From: an uncultured Pseudomonadota bacterium
GTDB lineage: Bacteria; Pseudomonadota; Gammaproteobacteria; Methylococcales; Methylomonadaceae
Direction of reading: 5' to 3'
Assembly: GCA_903902945.1 (NCBI GenBank)
Contig: CAIUWU010000234.1
Span: 1-7,114, forward strand
DNA: 7,114 bases
The first letter of the stretch is position 1. Every line of letters starts with the position of its first letter. The notes below the pieces were generated by a model, which saw only the letters and a list, made by a program, of their open reading frames with translations, did no database searches and had not been told where the DNA came from. Shown here in pieces: positions 1-5,866 of this stretch. The position numbers were made by a program, and so were the translations under genes.

Positions 1-7
1 CTTCCAC

Positions 8-44
8 AAACCCGTAAGCCGCAAGGCTTGGCGGGTTTTTTATT
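8..44 (+). terminator. Rho-independent terminator of an upstream gene
   Basis: The left arm AACCCG (9-14) pairs with CGGGTT (32-37). The inner arm AAGCC (16-20) pairs with GGCTT (25-29) around a GCAA tetraloop, with a small T/GG mismatch between the two stems. A run of six T (36-41) follows directly. This is a textbook intrinsic terminator read on the + strand. It closes a gene to the left of the window and insulates the gspE start from it. Confidence 0.85.
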
Positions 45-58
45 GCTATTAGCGGCTT

Positions 59-86
59 TTGTTAGTATTTGATAAAAATATATATT
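59..86 (+). promoter_or_regulatory. Candidate sigma70 promoter for the gspE fragment
   Basis: TTGTTA (59-64, four of six matches to the -35 consensus) and TATATT (81-86, five of six matches to the -10) are separated by 16 bp. They lie in a very AT-rich stretch between the terminator and the gspE start. Other registers are possible in such AT-rich DNA, for example TTGATA at 69-74 with a poor -10. The site is plausible by position but is not proven. It would leave a leader of roughly 70 nt. Confidence 0.35.
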
Positions 87-164
87 TTATGTTGTATAAA
101 AACATAATAAGAGTTAAATTGTGATTAGGCTAGTCCTGGGGCCGGCACCGGTCTGACAGGTTGT

Positions 165-1172
165 TTGGATTCTAAAAACTATCACGATATGGATGGAAAT
201 TTGATCGGTACTCAAATTCAGAGCTTTGTTGATGTATTGATTGCTGCCGGCAAATTATCGCAGGCAGACTTTAACAAGGTCCTGAGAGTCCGGCATGGCG
301 CCCCCAATGATTCCATCCCCAAGCTGTTGTATAAGCTGGGTTATTGCTCGGAAAGCGATATCGCTGACGCCGCCTGTGCTATCAGCGGTTATCCACGCAT
401 CACTAACTTCAATCAGTCTACTGTCGCCTCGTTTCCCGATCAGCTTCCGGTCCGGTTCTTAAAAGAACAGCATATCTGCCCACTGGATACTGATGAGCAC
501 ACAATCAAAGTGGCGGTGTTTAATCCTTTTGATGATTTCAGCCTTAAAGCGCTGGCGCTGGCTACTCACAGTCAACTCGACGTGTCGATTGCCACCTTTG
601 GCGAGATCGAAGCCACATTGGAACAACAATATGGCGATGGTAAATCGAAAATGGACATCATCGTCGATGCGCTCGAAGTTGATGAAACAGCTCATGCCGA
701 TGACATTGAGCATTTAAAAAACATGGCCAGCGAAGCGCCTATCATCAAAGTAGTCAACTTCATTTTTAACAAGGCCATCGAAAGCGGTGCCTCCGATGTG
801 CATATCGAGCCTTTTGAAGAAAAGTTGCAGATTCGTCTGCGGATTGACGGTGTCCTCAATGACATTGATTCTCCGCCGGTCACTTCCAGTTCAGCGGTGA
901 TTTCCCGGATCAAAATCATGGCTAAACTGGATATTGCTGAACGCCGCTTGCCACAGGATGGGCGCATCAAGTTACAGATGGTAGGCAAAGAACTGGATTT
1001 AAGGGTGTCGACCATTCCTACCTTTCATGGCGAAAGTATCGTGATTCGTCTGCTCGACAAAGAAAACGTGCAGTTTGACTTTGCTCATTTGGGGTTTGCC
1101 GGACAACAAGCCGAACGCTTTATCAACCTGCTCGATAAACCCAACGGTATCTTTCCTTGGCCGATATATTAG
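165..1172 (+). CDS. gspE: Type II secretion ATPase GspE, 3'-truncated before Walker A
   Basis: GspE is the cytoplasmic hexameric ATPase that powers type II secretion. Residues about 15-155 form the N-terminal GspE/PilB domain. Residues about 188-330 form the first half of the ATPase domain, with APIIKVVNFIFNKA, ASDVHIEPFEEKL, RIDGVL, DIAERRLPQDGR and HGESIVIRLLD. The DIAERRLPQDGR form favours GspE over PilB or MshE. After KPNGIF (325-330) the family continues into the Walker A loop, but here the frame reads PWPIY and stops. Walker A, the Asp box, Walker B, the His box and the zinc-binding cysteines are all missing (a full protein is about 550 residues or more). The product cannot hydrolyse ATP. 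The start is TTG 165 with a weak AGG just upstream; an in-frame ATG at 189 is an alternative without a clear ribosome site. No gspF or other gsp gene follows. The break coincides with the start of cyclase sequence in another frame, so the gene was cut by rearrangement or misassembly. Confidence 0.85.
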   Translation: MDSKNYHDMDGNLIGTQIQSFVDVLIAAGKLSQADFNKVLRVRHGAPNDSIPKLLYKLGYCSESDIADAACAISGYPRITNFNQSTVASFPDQLPVRFLKEQHICPLDTDEHTIKVAVFNPFDDFSLKALALATHSQLDVSIATFGEIEATLEQQYGDGKSKMDIIVDALEVDETAHADDIEHLKNMASEAPIIKVVNFIFNKAIESGASDVHIEPFEEKLQIRLRIDGVLNDIDSPPVTSSSAVISRIKIMAKLDIAERRLPQDGRIKLQMVGKELDLRVSTIPTFHGESIVIRLLDKENVQFDFAHLGFAGQQAERFINLLDKPNGIFPWPIY

Positions 1173-2242
1173 CCAAACAGGTGCCGCCGGCGCTGTTAAA
1201 AAATAAAATCGTGCTGCTGGGTACTTCGACCCCGGGTTTGCGCGATCAGCGTACCAGCCCGTCTGGCTCGGTGATTCCCGGCGTCGAGTTACATGCCAAT
1301 ATTATTGACGGGATTTTGAATCACCAACTGATCGGCGTTGCTGAGTTCAATCCGCTGTTGCTGTTGTTATTCACGCTAATCTCGGCTTGCTTACTGGCTG
1401 TTTTCTTGCCTGTGGTCAGTATTTACCGTGCTTTGTTGATGGTATTGCTAATACTGCTGCTATTGCTGGCGGGCAGTGTACTGCTCTGGCAGGTGTATTG
1501 GCTTGAGTTGCCGGTAGCAGTGCCGCTGGCGAATCTATTGCTGATTTATTGGCTGGATTCGTTGATTGCCTACCGCAATCAAACTAACAGTCGTCATCAT
1601 ATTTTGAACATGTTTGGACAGTATGTGCCGCAGTCGGTCTTAAATATCATGATCAAGAGCCCCGACAATTACTCGATGCAAAGTAAAGATGCCGATCTGA
1701 CCATCCTGTTTTGCGATATCCGTCATTTCACGCGTATCTCCCGGCAGTTGACAGCGGCTCAACTGGCGCTGTTGCTGAATAATTATTTCGATAGCCTGAG
1801 CCAGTCCATCATCAACCATCAGGGTACCTTAGATAAATACATCGGTGATGCGATTATGGCTTTCTGGGGTAATCCGATTTATATCGAAAATCATCCTGAA
1901 CTGGCGGTGCAAGCCGCACTGGATATGGTGCAACGCATCGAGGATTTAAATGTTTTTTTACGCAGTCAGAATTTGCCGGCAATCGAAATAGGGATAGGGG
2001 TCAATACCGGTACAGCCAGAGTAGGCAATATGGGTTCCAGTCATCGCCGGACCTACACCGTGATTGGCGATAACGTCAATATTGCCGCCCGGCTTGAGAA
2101 GCTCAGTAAACATTATCCGGTGACTATCGTAGTGAGTGAGGCTGTGGTTGAGGCCTGTCCCGGCAGGGTGTTCCGGGCGCTGGATCAAGTGGTACTGGAG
2201 GGTGGCGAACAACTAATAACCGTCTATACGCCAGTGCTGTAG
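1157..2242 (+). CDS. CHASE2-type class III adenylate cyclase, 5'-truncated
   Basis: A membrane adenylate cyclase (ATP to cAMP) that has lost most of its sensor. Residues 1-60 match the end of a CHASE2 domain (ADILAKQVPPALLKNKIVLLG, then PGVELHANIIDGIL). Three hydrophobic segments follow (about 64-84, 88-112, 117-136), then the class III catalytic domain (about 175-345). Metal-binding aspartates are D187 (ILFCDIRHFT) and D231 (YIGDAIMAFWG). The base-selecting pair is K227 and T301, and the transition-state residues are N308 and R312 (GDNVNIAARLE). Lys with Thr instead of Asp fits class IIIb, a group known for bicarbonate-sensitive members. A whole CHASE2 cyclase usually has about 650-750 residues; only 361 remain. 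The frame is closed by TAA at 1136-1138, so the only start is TTG 1157, with no ribosome site. Real cyclase similarity seems to begin around 1148. The catalytic half looks intact, but normal expression and export of the sensor are unlikely. Confidence 0.85.
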   Translation: MADILAKQVPPALLKNKIVLLGTSTPGLRDQRTSPSGSVIPGVELHANIIDGILNHQLIGVAEFNPLLLLLFTLISACLLAVFLPVVSIYRALLMVLLILLLLLAGSVLLWQVYWLELPVAVPLANLLLIYWLDSLIAYRNQTNSRHHILNMFGQYVPQSVLNIMIKSPDNYSMQSKDADLTILFCDIRHFTRISRQLTAAQLALLLNNYFDSLSQSIINHQGTLDKYIGDAIMAFWGNPIYIENHPELAVQAALDMVQRIEDLNVFLRSQNLPAIEIGIGVNTGTARVGNMGSSHRRTYTVIGDNVNIAARLEKLSKHYPVTIVVSEAVVEACPGRVFRALDQVVLEGGEQLITVYTPVL

Positions 2243-2259
2243 TGGTCGTGTGATCGGCG

Positions 2260-2285
2260 CAGGCTGGCTGGAATTAGCCAGCCTG
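2260..2285. other. 10-bp perfect hairpin between convergent genes
   Basis: CAGGCTGGCT (2260-2269) and AGCCAGCCTG (2276-2285) form a perfect 10-bp stem with the 6-nt loop GGAATT. The hairpin starts 18 bp after the cyclase stop and 12 bp after the lipoprotein stop on the other strand. No T-run follows on either strand, so it is not a classical intrinsic terminator. It may still act as a bidirectional 3' end or as protection against exonucleases. Confidence 0.6.
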
Positions 2286-2297
2286 GCTGGCAGCGTC

Positions 2298-2693
2298 TTA
2301 GTTAATGACTTTATGGCCGCGATTTCTCAGGCAGTTGTTGTAAGCACTTTTATATTTGTCTTCGGCTTCAAGGCCCTGTTTGGCGCCACCACCAATGCCG
2401 CCTGCGGCTGCGCCCAGCGCCGCACCGGTACCGGGGCTGCCGACTGCTGCACCCAAGGCCGCACCAGCGGCTGCACCAATCAAACCGCCCACGCCAGCGC
2501 CAATTGCGGTTTCTTTGGCGGTGCCGCCTGAGGCCTGTAACGCCAGCTGTTTGCATTGCGCTATGTCCTGATTAAGTCTGGCGGCATTGGGATCGCCGTA
2601 AGTGTCTACTACCGGTGTCCAGTTGGTCTGACTGGCACAGCCGCTTAAGCTCAAACAGACAGCTGTGGCTACGATGCTAAAAGGTTTTGACAT
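2298..2693 (-). CDS. Glycine-zipper outer-membrane lipoprotein
   Basis: A 131-residue protein with a type II signal peptide and lipobox LSGC, cleaved before Cys19. Alanine at +2 after the lipidated cysteine suggests Lol sorting to the outer membrane. Residues about 62-104 form a Gly/Ala-rich repeat (GAGVGGLIGAAAGAALGAAVG and beyond), typical of the glycine-zipper families that include SlyB-like proteins and usually form paired membrane helices. Two further cysteines, C47 and C121, flank the zipper; the end YNNCLRNRGHKV resembles the conserved tail of such lipoproteins. The start is firm: GAGGA (complement of 2701-2705) lies 7 nt upstream of ATG. It begins 45 bp after the transpeptidase stop with no terminator between, so co-transcription is likely. 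Both genes concern the envelope. The specific function is unknown. Confidence 0.85.
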   Translation of the reverse strand: MSKPFSIVATAVCLSLSGCASQTNWTPVVDTYGDPNAARLNQDIAQCKQLALQASGGTAKETAIGAGVGGLIGAAAGAALGAAVGSPGTGAALGAAAGGIGGGAKQGLEAEDKYKSAYNNCLRNRGHKVIN

Positions 2694-2738
2694 ACTTGAG
2701 TCCTCATAACGGATGGGTGTGAAAGTAATTGATCTCGA

Positions 2739-4067
2739 TTAGCCGTTGTGTGGCGATGAATTCGGCGGAACCACCACGGCATTCATTTCAAAATTCTTTT
2801 GTATTCGTTTCGCGACTTTCTGCGATTCGGTTTTAGTCTTGAATGGCCCCGACACAACGTGATGCTGGCCATTTTCGAATTCGACATAGGAGGGAATGAT
2901 CGGGCCCTGGTGATTGAGCATCGCCGATAGTTTTTGGGCTGTGTCGTAATCATCTATCCCGGATATTTTCACCGACCAGTCGCTGCTGCCAACCGGCACC
3001 GGTGTCGGGACGCCGAGCAGATTGTCGGGATGTTCCAGTATTTTCGGTTGATTGGCTGTGTTGACCGGTGTTGATTCACCTACCAGGGTCGGGATGCCAT
3101 CAGCCTTGCTCAGAATCGGTTTTACCTGCTCCCAGCCCAGTTTCAGATGATGTTGTGTGGCCAGTTTTTCGAGTTTTTTGCGAAATTCTTTTTGTAACTC
3201 AGCCGTTTTGCCCGCCCATTTCTCAATTGGCGGATGGGCTTCCACATACAAATGATTGTCGGACCAGGCAGCCAGATAAGGTTGATGGACGATACGTACT
3301 GAGGTGCCGACTTTGACTTTGTTGAATAACAATTCAATATCTTCAGGGTACAGCTGAATACAGCCGTGACTGACTTGCATACCGATTCCATAGGGTTTGT
3401 TGGTGCCATGAATCAGGTAATTTTTGAAGCCCAGCGACATTGCATAATAACCGAGCGGATTGTCAGGTCCGCTTTTGACTACGCTGGGCAGCGGATCATT
3501 CAGTTCCTGATGTTCTTTGATGATCGAAGGCGGCGGTGTCCAGTCGGGATTGACCTTTTTTTCAATGATTTTGGTGACCCCTAATGGGGTATCCCAGTCA
3601 TCACGACCGATACCGACCGGAAAAGTCATGATCTGCGAATGTTTGGCATCGGCAAAATAAAACAGCCGCATGCTGGCCAGATTAAGAATGATCCCGCTTT
3701 TCGGAGCATCGGGCAGGATAAAACGCATCGGCAGAGTAATCGGCTGGCTGTCATTCAGTAGCCAAGGATCGACGGCGGGATTGGCGATCACCAGTTCCTG
3801 ATAACCAAAACCAAAATGACGGGCAATATCGGAAAGCGTGTCATATTTCTGCGGGTTTACCTGATAAAGCTCGCCAATCATCGCATCGCCAGTCCCTGCA
3901 CTGAAGTTGTGCGGGTCCGGCGCCGGTTGCACAGATTGTTCTTGACTGAAATAAAACTCGGGATCTTTGGGCTGAAAAGTTTCACAACCGGTTGATAACA
4001 GAGAGCTCAGCACCGACAGGGCTAAAATGCTGTGATAGGTTTTGACAGGCTGATGGCTATTAATCAT
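2739..4067 (-). CDS. L,D-transpeptidase (YkuD) with LysM-like and SPOR segments
   Basis: A 442-residue exported protein of the ErfK/YbiS/YcfS/YnhG type, which makes L,D cross-links in peptidoglycan or attaches proteins to it. In order: a signal sequence with hydrophobic core about 12-24 ending in LLSTGC (Cys28); a LysM-like segment about 66-118 (YDTLSDIARHFGFGYQELVIANP); the YkuD domain about 124-262 with HGT (220-222) and the catalytic SHGC motif (S233, H234, G235, C236); a charged, probably helical linker about 285-310; and a C-terminal SPOR-like domain about 362-433. SPOR domains bind denuded glycan at division sites, so a septal role can be inferred. The lipobox is imperfect, because Ser rather than Leu stands at -3, so lipidation is likely but not certain. 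Family members of this type are commonly about 310-330 residues; the extra length is the linker plus SPOR. No clear Shine-Dalgarno precedes ATG 4067. The lipoprotein gene follows after 45 bp. Confidence 0.9.
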   Translation of the reverse strand: MINSHQPVKTYHSILALSVLSSLLSTGCETFQPKDPEFYFSQEQSVQPAPDPHNFSAGTGDAMIGELYQVNPQKYDTLSDIARHFGFGYQELVIANPAVDPWLLNDSQPITLPMRFILPDAPKSGIILNLASMRLFYFADAKHSQIMTFPVGIGRDDWDTPLGVTKIIEKKVNPDWTPPPSIIKEHQELNDPLPSVVKSGPDNPLGYYAMSLGFKNYLIHGTNKPYGIGMQVSHGCIQLYPEDIELLFNKVKVGTSVRIVHQPYLAAWSDNHLYVEAHPPIEKWAGKTAELQKEFRKKLEKLATQHHLKLGWEQVKPILSKADGIPTLVGESTPVNTANQPKILEHPDNLLGVPTPVPVGSSDWSVKISGIDDYDTAQKLSAMLNHQGPIIPSYVEFENGQHHVVSGPFKTKTESQKVAKRIQKNFEMNAVVVPPNSSPHNG

Positions 4068-4094
4068 CGTTCGAATTATCTGTTTGCTTTGGGG

Positions 4095-4114
4095 AAAGCC
4101 GGAGTCGAGGCTTT
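4095..4114 (-). other. Small hairpin in the transpeptidase leader
   Basis: AAAGCC (4095-4100) and GGCTTT (4109-4114) form a perfect 6-bp stem with an 8-nt loop. It would lie in the mRNA leader about 28-47 nt upstream of the L,D-transpeptidase start if transcription begins at the promoter at 4168-4196. Any role in translation or mRNA stability is a guess. Confidence 0.3.
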
Positions 4115-4167
4115 ATGACTGAATGATCAAGCTCAGGCGCTAGCGTTGCTGCCTGGACAGGTAGAGC

Positions 4168-4196
4168 ATCATAGAAGTAATAGTGGCGATAATCAA
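4168..4196 (-). promoter_or_regulatory. Sigma70-like promoter for the transpeptidase-lipoprotein pair
   Basis: Read on the - strand, TTGATT (complement of 4191-4196) and TATGAT (complement of 4168-4173) are spaced by exactly 17 bp, with four and five of six consensus matches. The predicted start of transcription is near 4161, giving a leader of about 94 nt. The site lies in the only sizeable gap upstream of the L,D-transpeptidase (4068-4260). Apart from hairpins, I see nothing else in that gap. Confidence 0.55.
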
Positions 4197-4219
4197 TAAT
4201 TTGATAGTTTTGGATAGTA

Positions 4220-4254
4220 TGCTAACCGTAAAATCCGCACCGGATTGCTAACGG
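4220..4254. terminator. Imperfect hairpin after the DUF2905 gene, possible terminator
   Basis: AATCCG and CGGATT form a 6-bp stem with a CAC loop (4232-4246). An outer CCGT/ACGG pairing (to 4251-4254) is separated by an unequal internal loop. On the - strand the hairpin begins a few bases after the DUF2905 stop, and only a short T-run (TTTTA) follows the inner stem. On the + strand the sequence after it is GCGTTTTATTTT, but no + gene ends here. It probably marks the 3' end of the uvrD-to-DUF2905 transcript. A near-repeat, TGCTAACCG at 4220-4228 and TGCTAACGG at 4246-4254, borders it. Confidence 0.35.
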
Positions 4255-4260
4255 GGCGTT

Positions 4261-4473
4261 TTATTTTCCCAGCCAGAGGATCAACAGGCTGATGAACAGA
4301 CTAAGGATTATCATCGAGGTAAACGGAATCAATACGATAGTGTTTTGAGTGCGGTAATCAACATCACCCGGCAATTTACCAAACCAGCTGATTAGCCAGG
4401 GGGCAAACTGCAACACCAGACCCAGGATCAAAATCCCGAGTCCCAAAATAATCAGTAATTGGCTGACTGGCAT
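4261..4473 (-). CDS. DUF2905 small inner-membrane protein
   Basis: A 70-residue protein with two hydrophobic segments (about 5-24 and 46-68) joined by a polar loop carrying GKLPGDVDY (32-40). GKLPGD is the hallmark of the DUF2905 family, small bacterial membrane proteins of unknown function. Length and layout are normal for the family. The ATG at 4473 is preferred. A TTG codon sits directly before it (4474-4476) and would add a single residue; the ribosome site is weak for either. It lies 16 bp downstream of the SRPBCC gene on the same strand, so it is almost certainly translated from the same mRNA. Confidence 0.8.
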   Translation of the reverse strand: MPVSQLLIILGLGILILGLVLQFAPWLISWFGKLPGDVDYRTQNTIVLIPFTSMIILSLFISLLILWLGK

Positions 4474-4489
4474 CAAGGCTTGCTCACAA

Positions 4490-4966
4490 TCAAGTGGATG
4501 AAGCGACCGATAAACCCCAGCGCTGTTCGAGATAGCGGCTGCGGGTATCGAAAATCTGTTGGAGACGTTTGCCGATCAGCAGGCTGTGCAGCCATTCGCC
4601 GATTATCAGCCAAGGCATGGTGTAAAAAACGATGTCTTCGATAATCACACCCTCAGCGGCCGGCGTAAGCCGCACTTCATGACTCCAGAATTTGAACGGC
4701 CCTTCGCGTTGCTGGTAAATAAAATATTGATGAGTCTGGCAATGACTGACTTCTGACAACCAGGCCATTGGCAAACCGCCTACTGCTTTCATCTGATAGC
4801 TGATCATCAGGCCGGCATAAATATCCTCAGGGACAGCCGACAGAATTTCGACATGAAAAAAGTCGGGGGTAATCTGATTCAGAAAAAACGGCGAGGAAAA
4901 AAACTGCCAGGCTTGTTCAAGGCTCAGATTAAGAGTTTGTTTGCGGTAGAGTTGATGCACTTTCAT
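4490..4966 (-). CDS. SRPBCC (START-like) ligand-binding family protein
   Basis: A 158-residue soluble protein of the SRPBCC/Bet v1-like fold, in the group often annotated as cyclase/dehydrase or COG4276-type. Visible family traits are the N-terminal strand followed by LSLEQAWQFFSSPFFLNQITPDF (15-37), the central EGPFKFWSHEVRL (88-100), the strand IIEDIVFYTMP (108-118) and the long C-terminal helix GEWLHSLLIGKRLQQIFDTRSRYLEQ (123-148). Such proteins enclose a hydrophobic cavity and bind small lipophilic molecules; no ligand can be named from sequence. The start ATG has no recognisable Shine-Dalgarno and lies in the loop of a long inverted repeat (4941-5005), so its translation may depend on structure or on coupling to the upstream gene. 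It is 59 bp downstream of the nitroreductase gene and 16 bp upstream of the DUF2905 gene. Confidence 0.75.
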   Translation of the reverse strand: MKVHQLYRKQTLNLSLEQAWQFFSSPFFLNQITPDFFHVEILSAVPEDIYAGLMISYQMKAVGGLPMAWLSEVSHCQTHQYFIYQQREGPFKFWSHEVRLTPAAEGVIIEDIVFYTMPWLIIGEWLHSLLIGKRLQQIFDTRSRYLEQRWGLSVASST

Positions 4967-5005
4967 AGTCGGTTCACAAGTGTTTAGGGCTTCACTCTAC
5001 CGCAA
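4941..5005 (-). repeat. 12-bp inverted repeat enclosing the SRPBCC start codon
   Basis: TTGCGGTAGAGT (4941-4952) and ACTCTACCGCAA (4994-5005) are perfect reverse complements separated by 41 bp. The ATG of the SRPBCC gene (4964-4966) lies in the loop. In the - strand mRNA the arms could form a 12-bp stem, with one arm in the untranslated region and the other within codons 5-9. The match is visible in the sequence; a regulatory role is inference. Confidence 0.6.
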
Positions 5006-5025
5006 GTTTAGCGATAAGCCAGTAT

Positions 5026-5622
5026 TCAACCGGGCCAGCTGCCCAGATAAAAACGGCTGGCAAGTGCAGAGCGCTGACGTTCGGCCAGCTCTTTTTGTCT
5101 GAATTCGTCATTCAGGCTGTCCGCCGAGGCCTGATAACCGACGGCAATCACTGCCCAGGGAATGATGTCAGCCGGTAATGCAAATTGCTGTTGTAGCTTG
5201 GTTTTATCAAAACCGCCCATGCTGTGTGTGACCAGTCCCAGTGCGGTGGCCTGCAAGGCTAGATTTTGTGCCGAGGCACCGGTGTCATAAGCAGCCCAGG
5301 GGTTGGTTTTATCGCTGTTATTAAAATGAGTGACCGACGCGGCCAGAATCAACAACGGCGCCTGTTGTGCCCAAAGCTGGTTTTTTTCAACCAGACAGCC
5401 GAGTAATCGCTGCCAGCTGTCGGGATGGCGATGTTTGTCTGCCAGCAGATAGCGCCAGGGCTGTTCATTCATACAGGATGGTGCCCAATGTGCGGCTTCC
5501 ATCAGGGCGGTTAGGCTGTCTTCGCTAATGGCCCGCGCAGGATCAAAAGCGCGGGGGCTCCAGCGCTGCTGAATGTTGTCGGCCAGTGGTTGGGTAGTCG
5601 GTGCAGGTTTGAGAGTAGGCAT
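5026..5622 (-). CDS. Nitroreductase family FMN oxidoreductase
   Basis: A 198-residue NAD(P)H-dependent flavin enzyme of the nitroreductase superfamily; physiological substrates of such proteins are often unknown. Family traits are RWSPRAFDP (20-28, FMN phosphate contact), APSCMNEQPWRY (47-58), AYDTGASAQNLALQATALGL (111-130), the THSMGGFD loop (132-139) and AVIAVGY (157-163). The length is typical. The frame stays open further upstream, but ATG 5622 is chosen because AAGGA (complement of 5628-5632) stands 5 nt before it and the family N-terminus begins here. A longer start would overlap the zinc-finger gene. It begins 8 bp after the stop of that gene, so translational coupling is likely. Its exact substrate cannot be told. 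Confidence 0.9.
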   Translation of the reverse strand: MPTLKPAPTTQPLADNIQQRWSPRAFDPARAISEDSLTALMEAAHWAPSCMNEQPWRYLLADKHRHPDSWQRLLGCLVEKNQLWAQQAPLLILAASVTHFNNSDKTNPWAAYDTGASAQNLALQATALGLVTHSMGGFDKTKLQQQFALPADIIPWAVIAVGYQASADSLNDEFRQKELAERQRSALASRFYLGSWPG

Positions 5623-5630
5623 GATTTTCC

Positions 5631-5846
5631 TTAACGATGTTGTTCCAGTTTGGTCTGGCAAGCCAGACAGTATTGACAGGCAATCGCCCGTCGGCGCGCT
5701 TCCGGAATCGGTTCGCCACATTCTTCACAAGGGCTTGCCGATTCGCCCTGATACAGTGATTTACGCTGTTCGGCGATGAACAGCGCAGTCATTTCGTCCA
5801 TTCGTTCCACGATGGCATCGGTTCCTCCGGCCCAGGCAGTCGACAT
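5631..5846 (-). CDS. Small DksA/TraR-type C4 zinc-finger protein
   Basis: A 71-residue protein resembling YbiI and TraR-like proteins, short relatives of the RNA-polymerase effector DksA. Residues 1-35 form a probable helix (TDAIVERMDEMTALFIAEQR). The zinc finger spans 40-63 with C40-x2-C43, the typical PIPEARRRA, then C60-x2-C63; C57 is an extra cysteine. The gap between the cysteine pairs is 16 residues, one fewer than in E. coli DksA. The protein lacks the long coiled coil of DksA, so it may bind polymerase as TraR does or may have another role. The start is supported by the MSTAWAGG-type N-terminus common in YbiI-like proteins; the ribosome site is weak (GAGTGA about 11 nt upstream). It lies 20 bp after uvrD and 8 bp before the nitroreductase gene. 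Confidence 0.85.
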   Translation of the reverse strand: MSTAWAGGTDAIVERMDEMTALFIAEQRKSLYQGESASPCEECGEPIPEARRRAIACQYCLACQTKLEQHR

Positions 5847-5866
5847 AATGGGTCACTCGCGAAAAA

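Noticed and set aside
121..165. GC-rich patch before gspE as a sigma54 promoter or operator
   Set aside because: No GG/GC pair with sigma54 spacing is present. The CCGG repeats are too short to call an operator.
1139..2242. A functional GspE-adenylate cyclase fusion protein
   Set aside because: The two coding parts are in different frames. The GspE frame stops at 1170-1172 and the cyclase frame is closed upstream by TAA at 1136-1138.
2250..2571. Alanine/proline-rich open frames on the + strand
   Set aside because: They mirror the Gly/Ala-rich lipoprotein on the - strand, which has a lipobox and a good ribosome site. The repetitive GC-rich codons keep other frames open.
4141..4172. Ten-codon leader peptide (MMLYLSRQQR) upstream of the transpeptidase
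   Set aside because: Its first ATG overlaps the predicted -10 box and would not be in the transcript. It has no ribosome site.
5623..5721. Longer nitroreductase with 33 extra N-terminal residues
   Set aside because: The extension overlaps the zinc-finger gene and resembles no family sequence. ATG 5622 has a clear AAGGA site.
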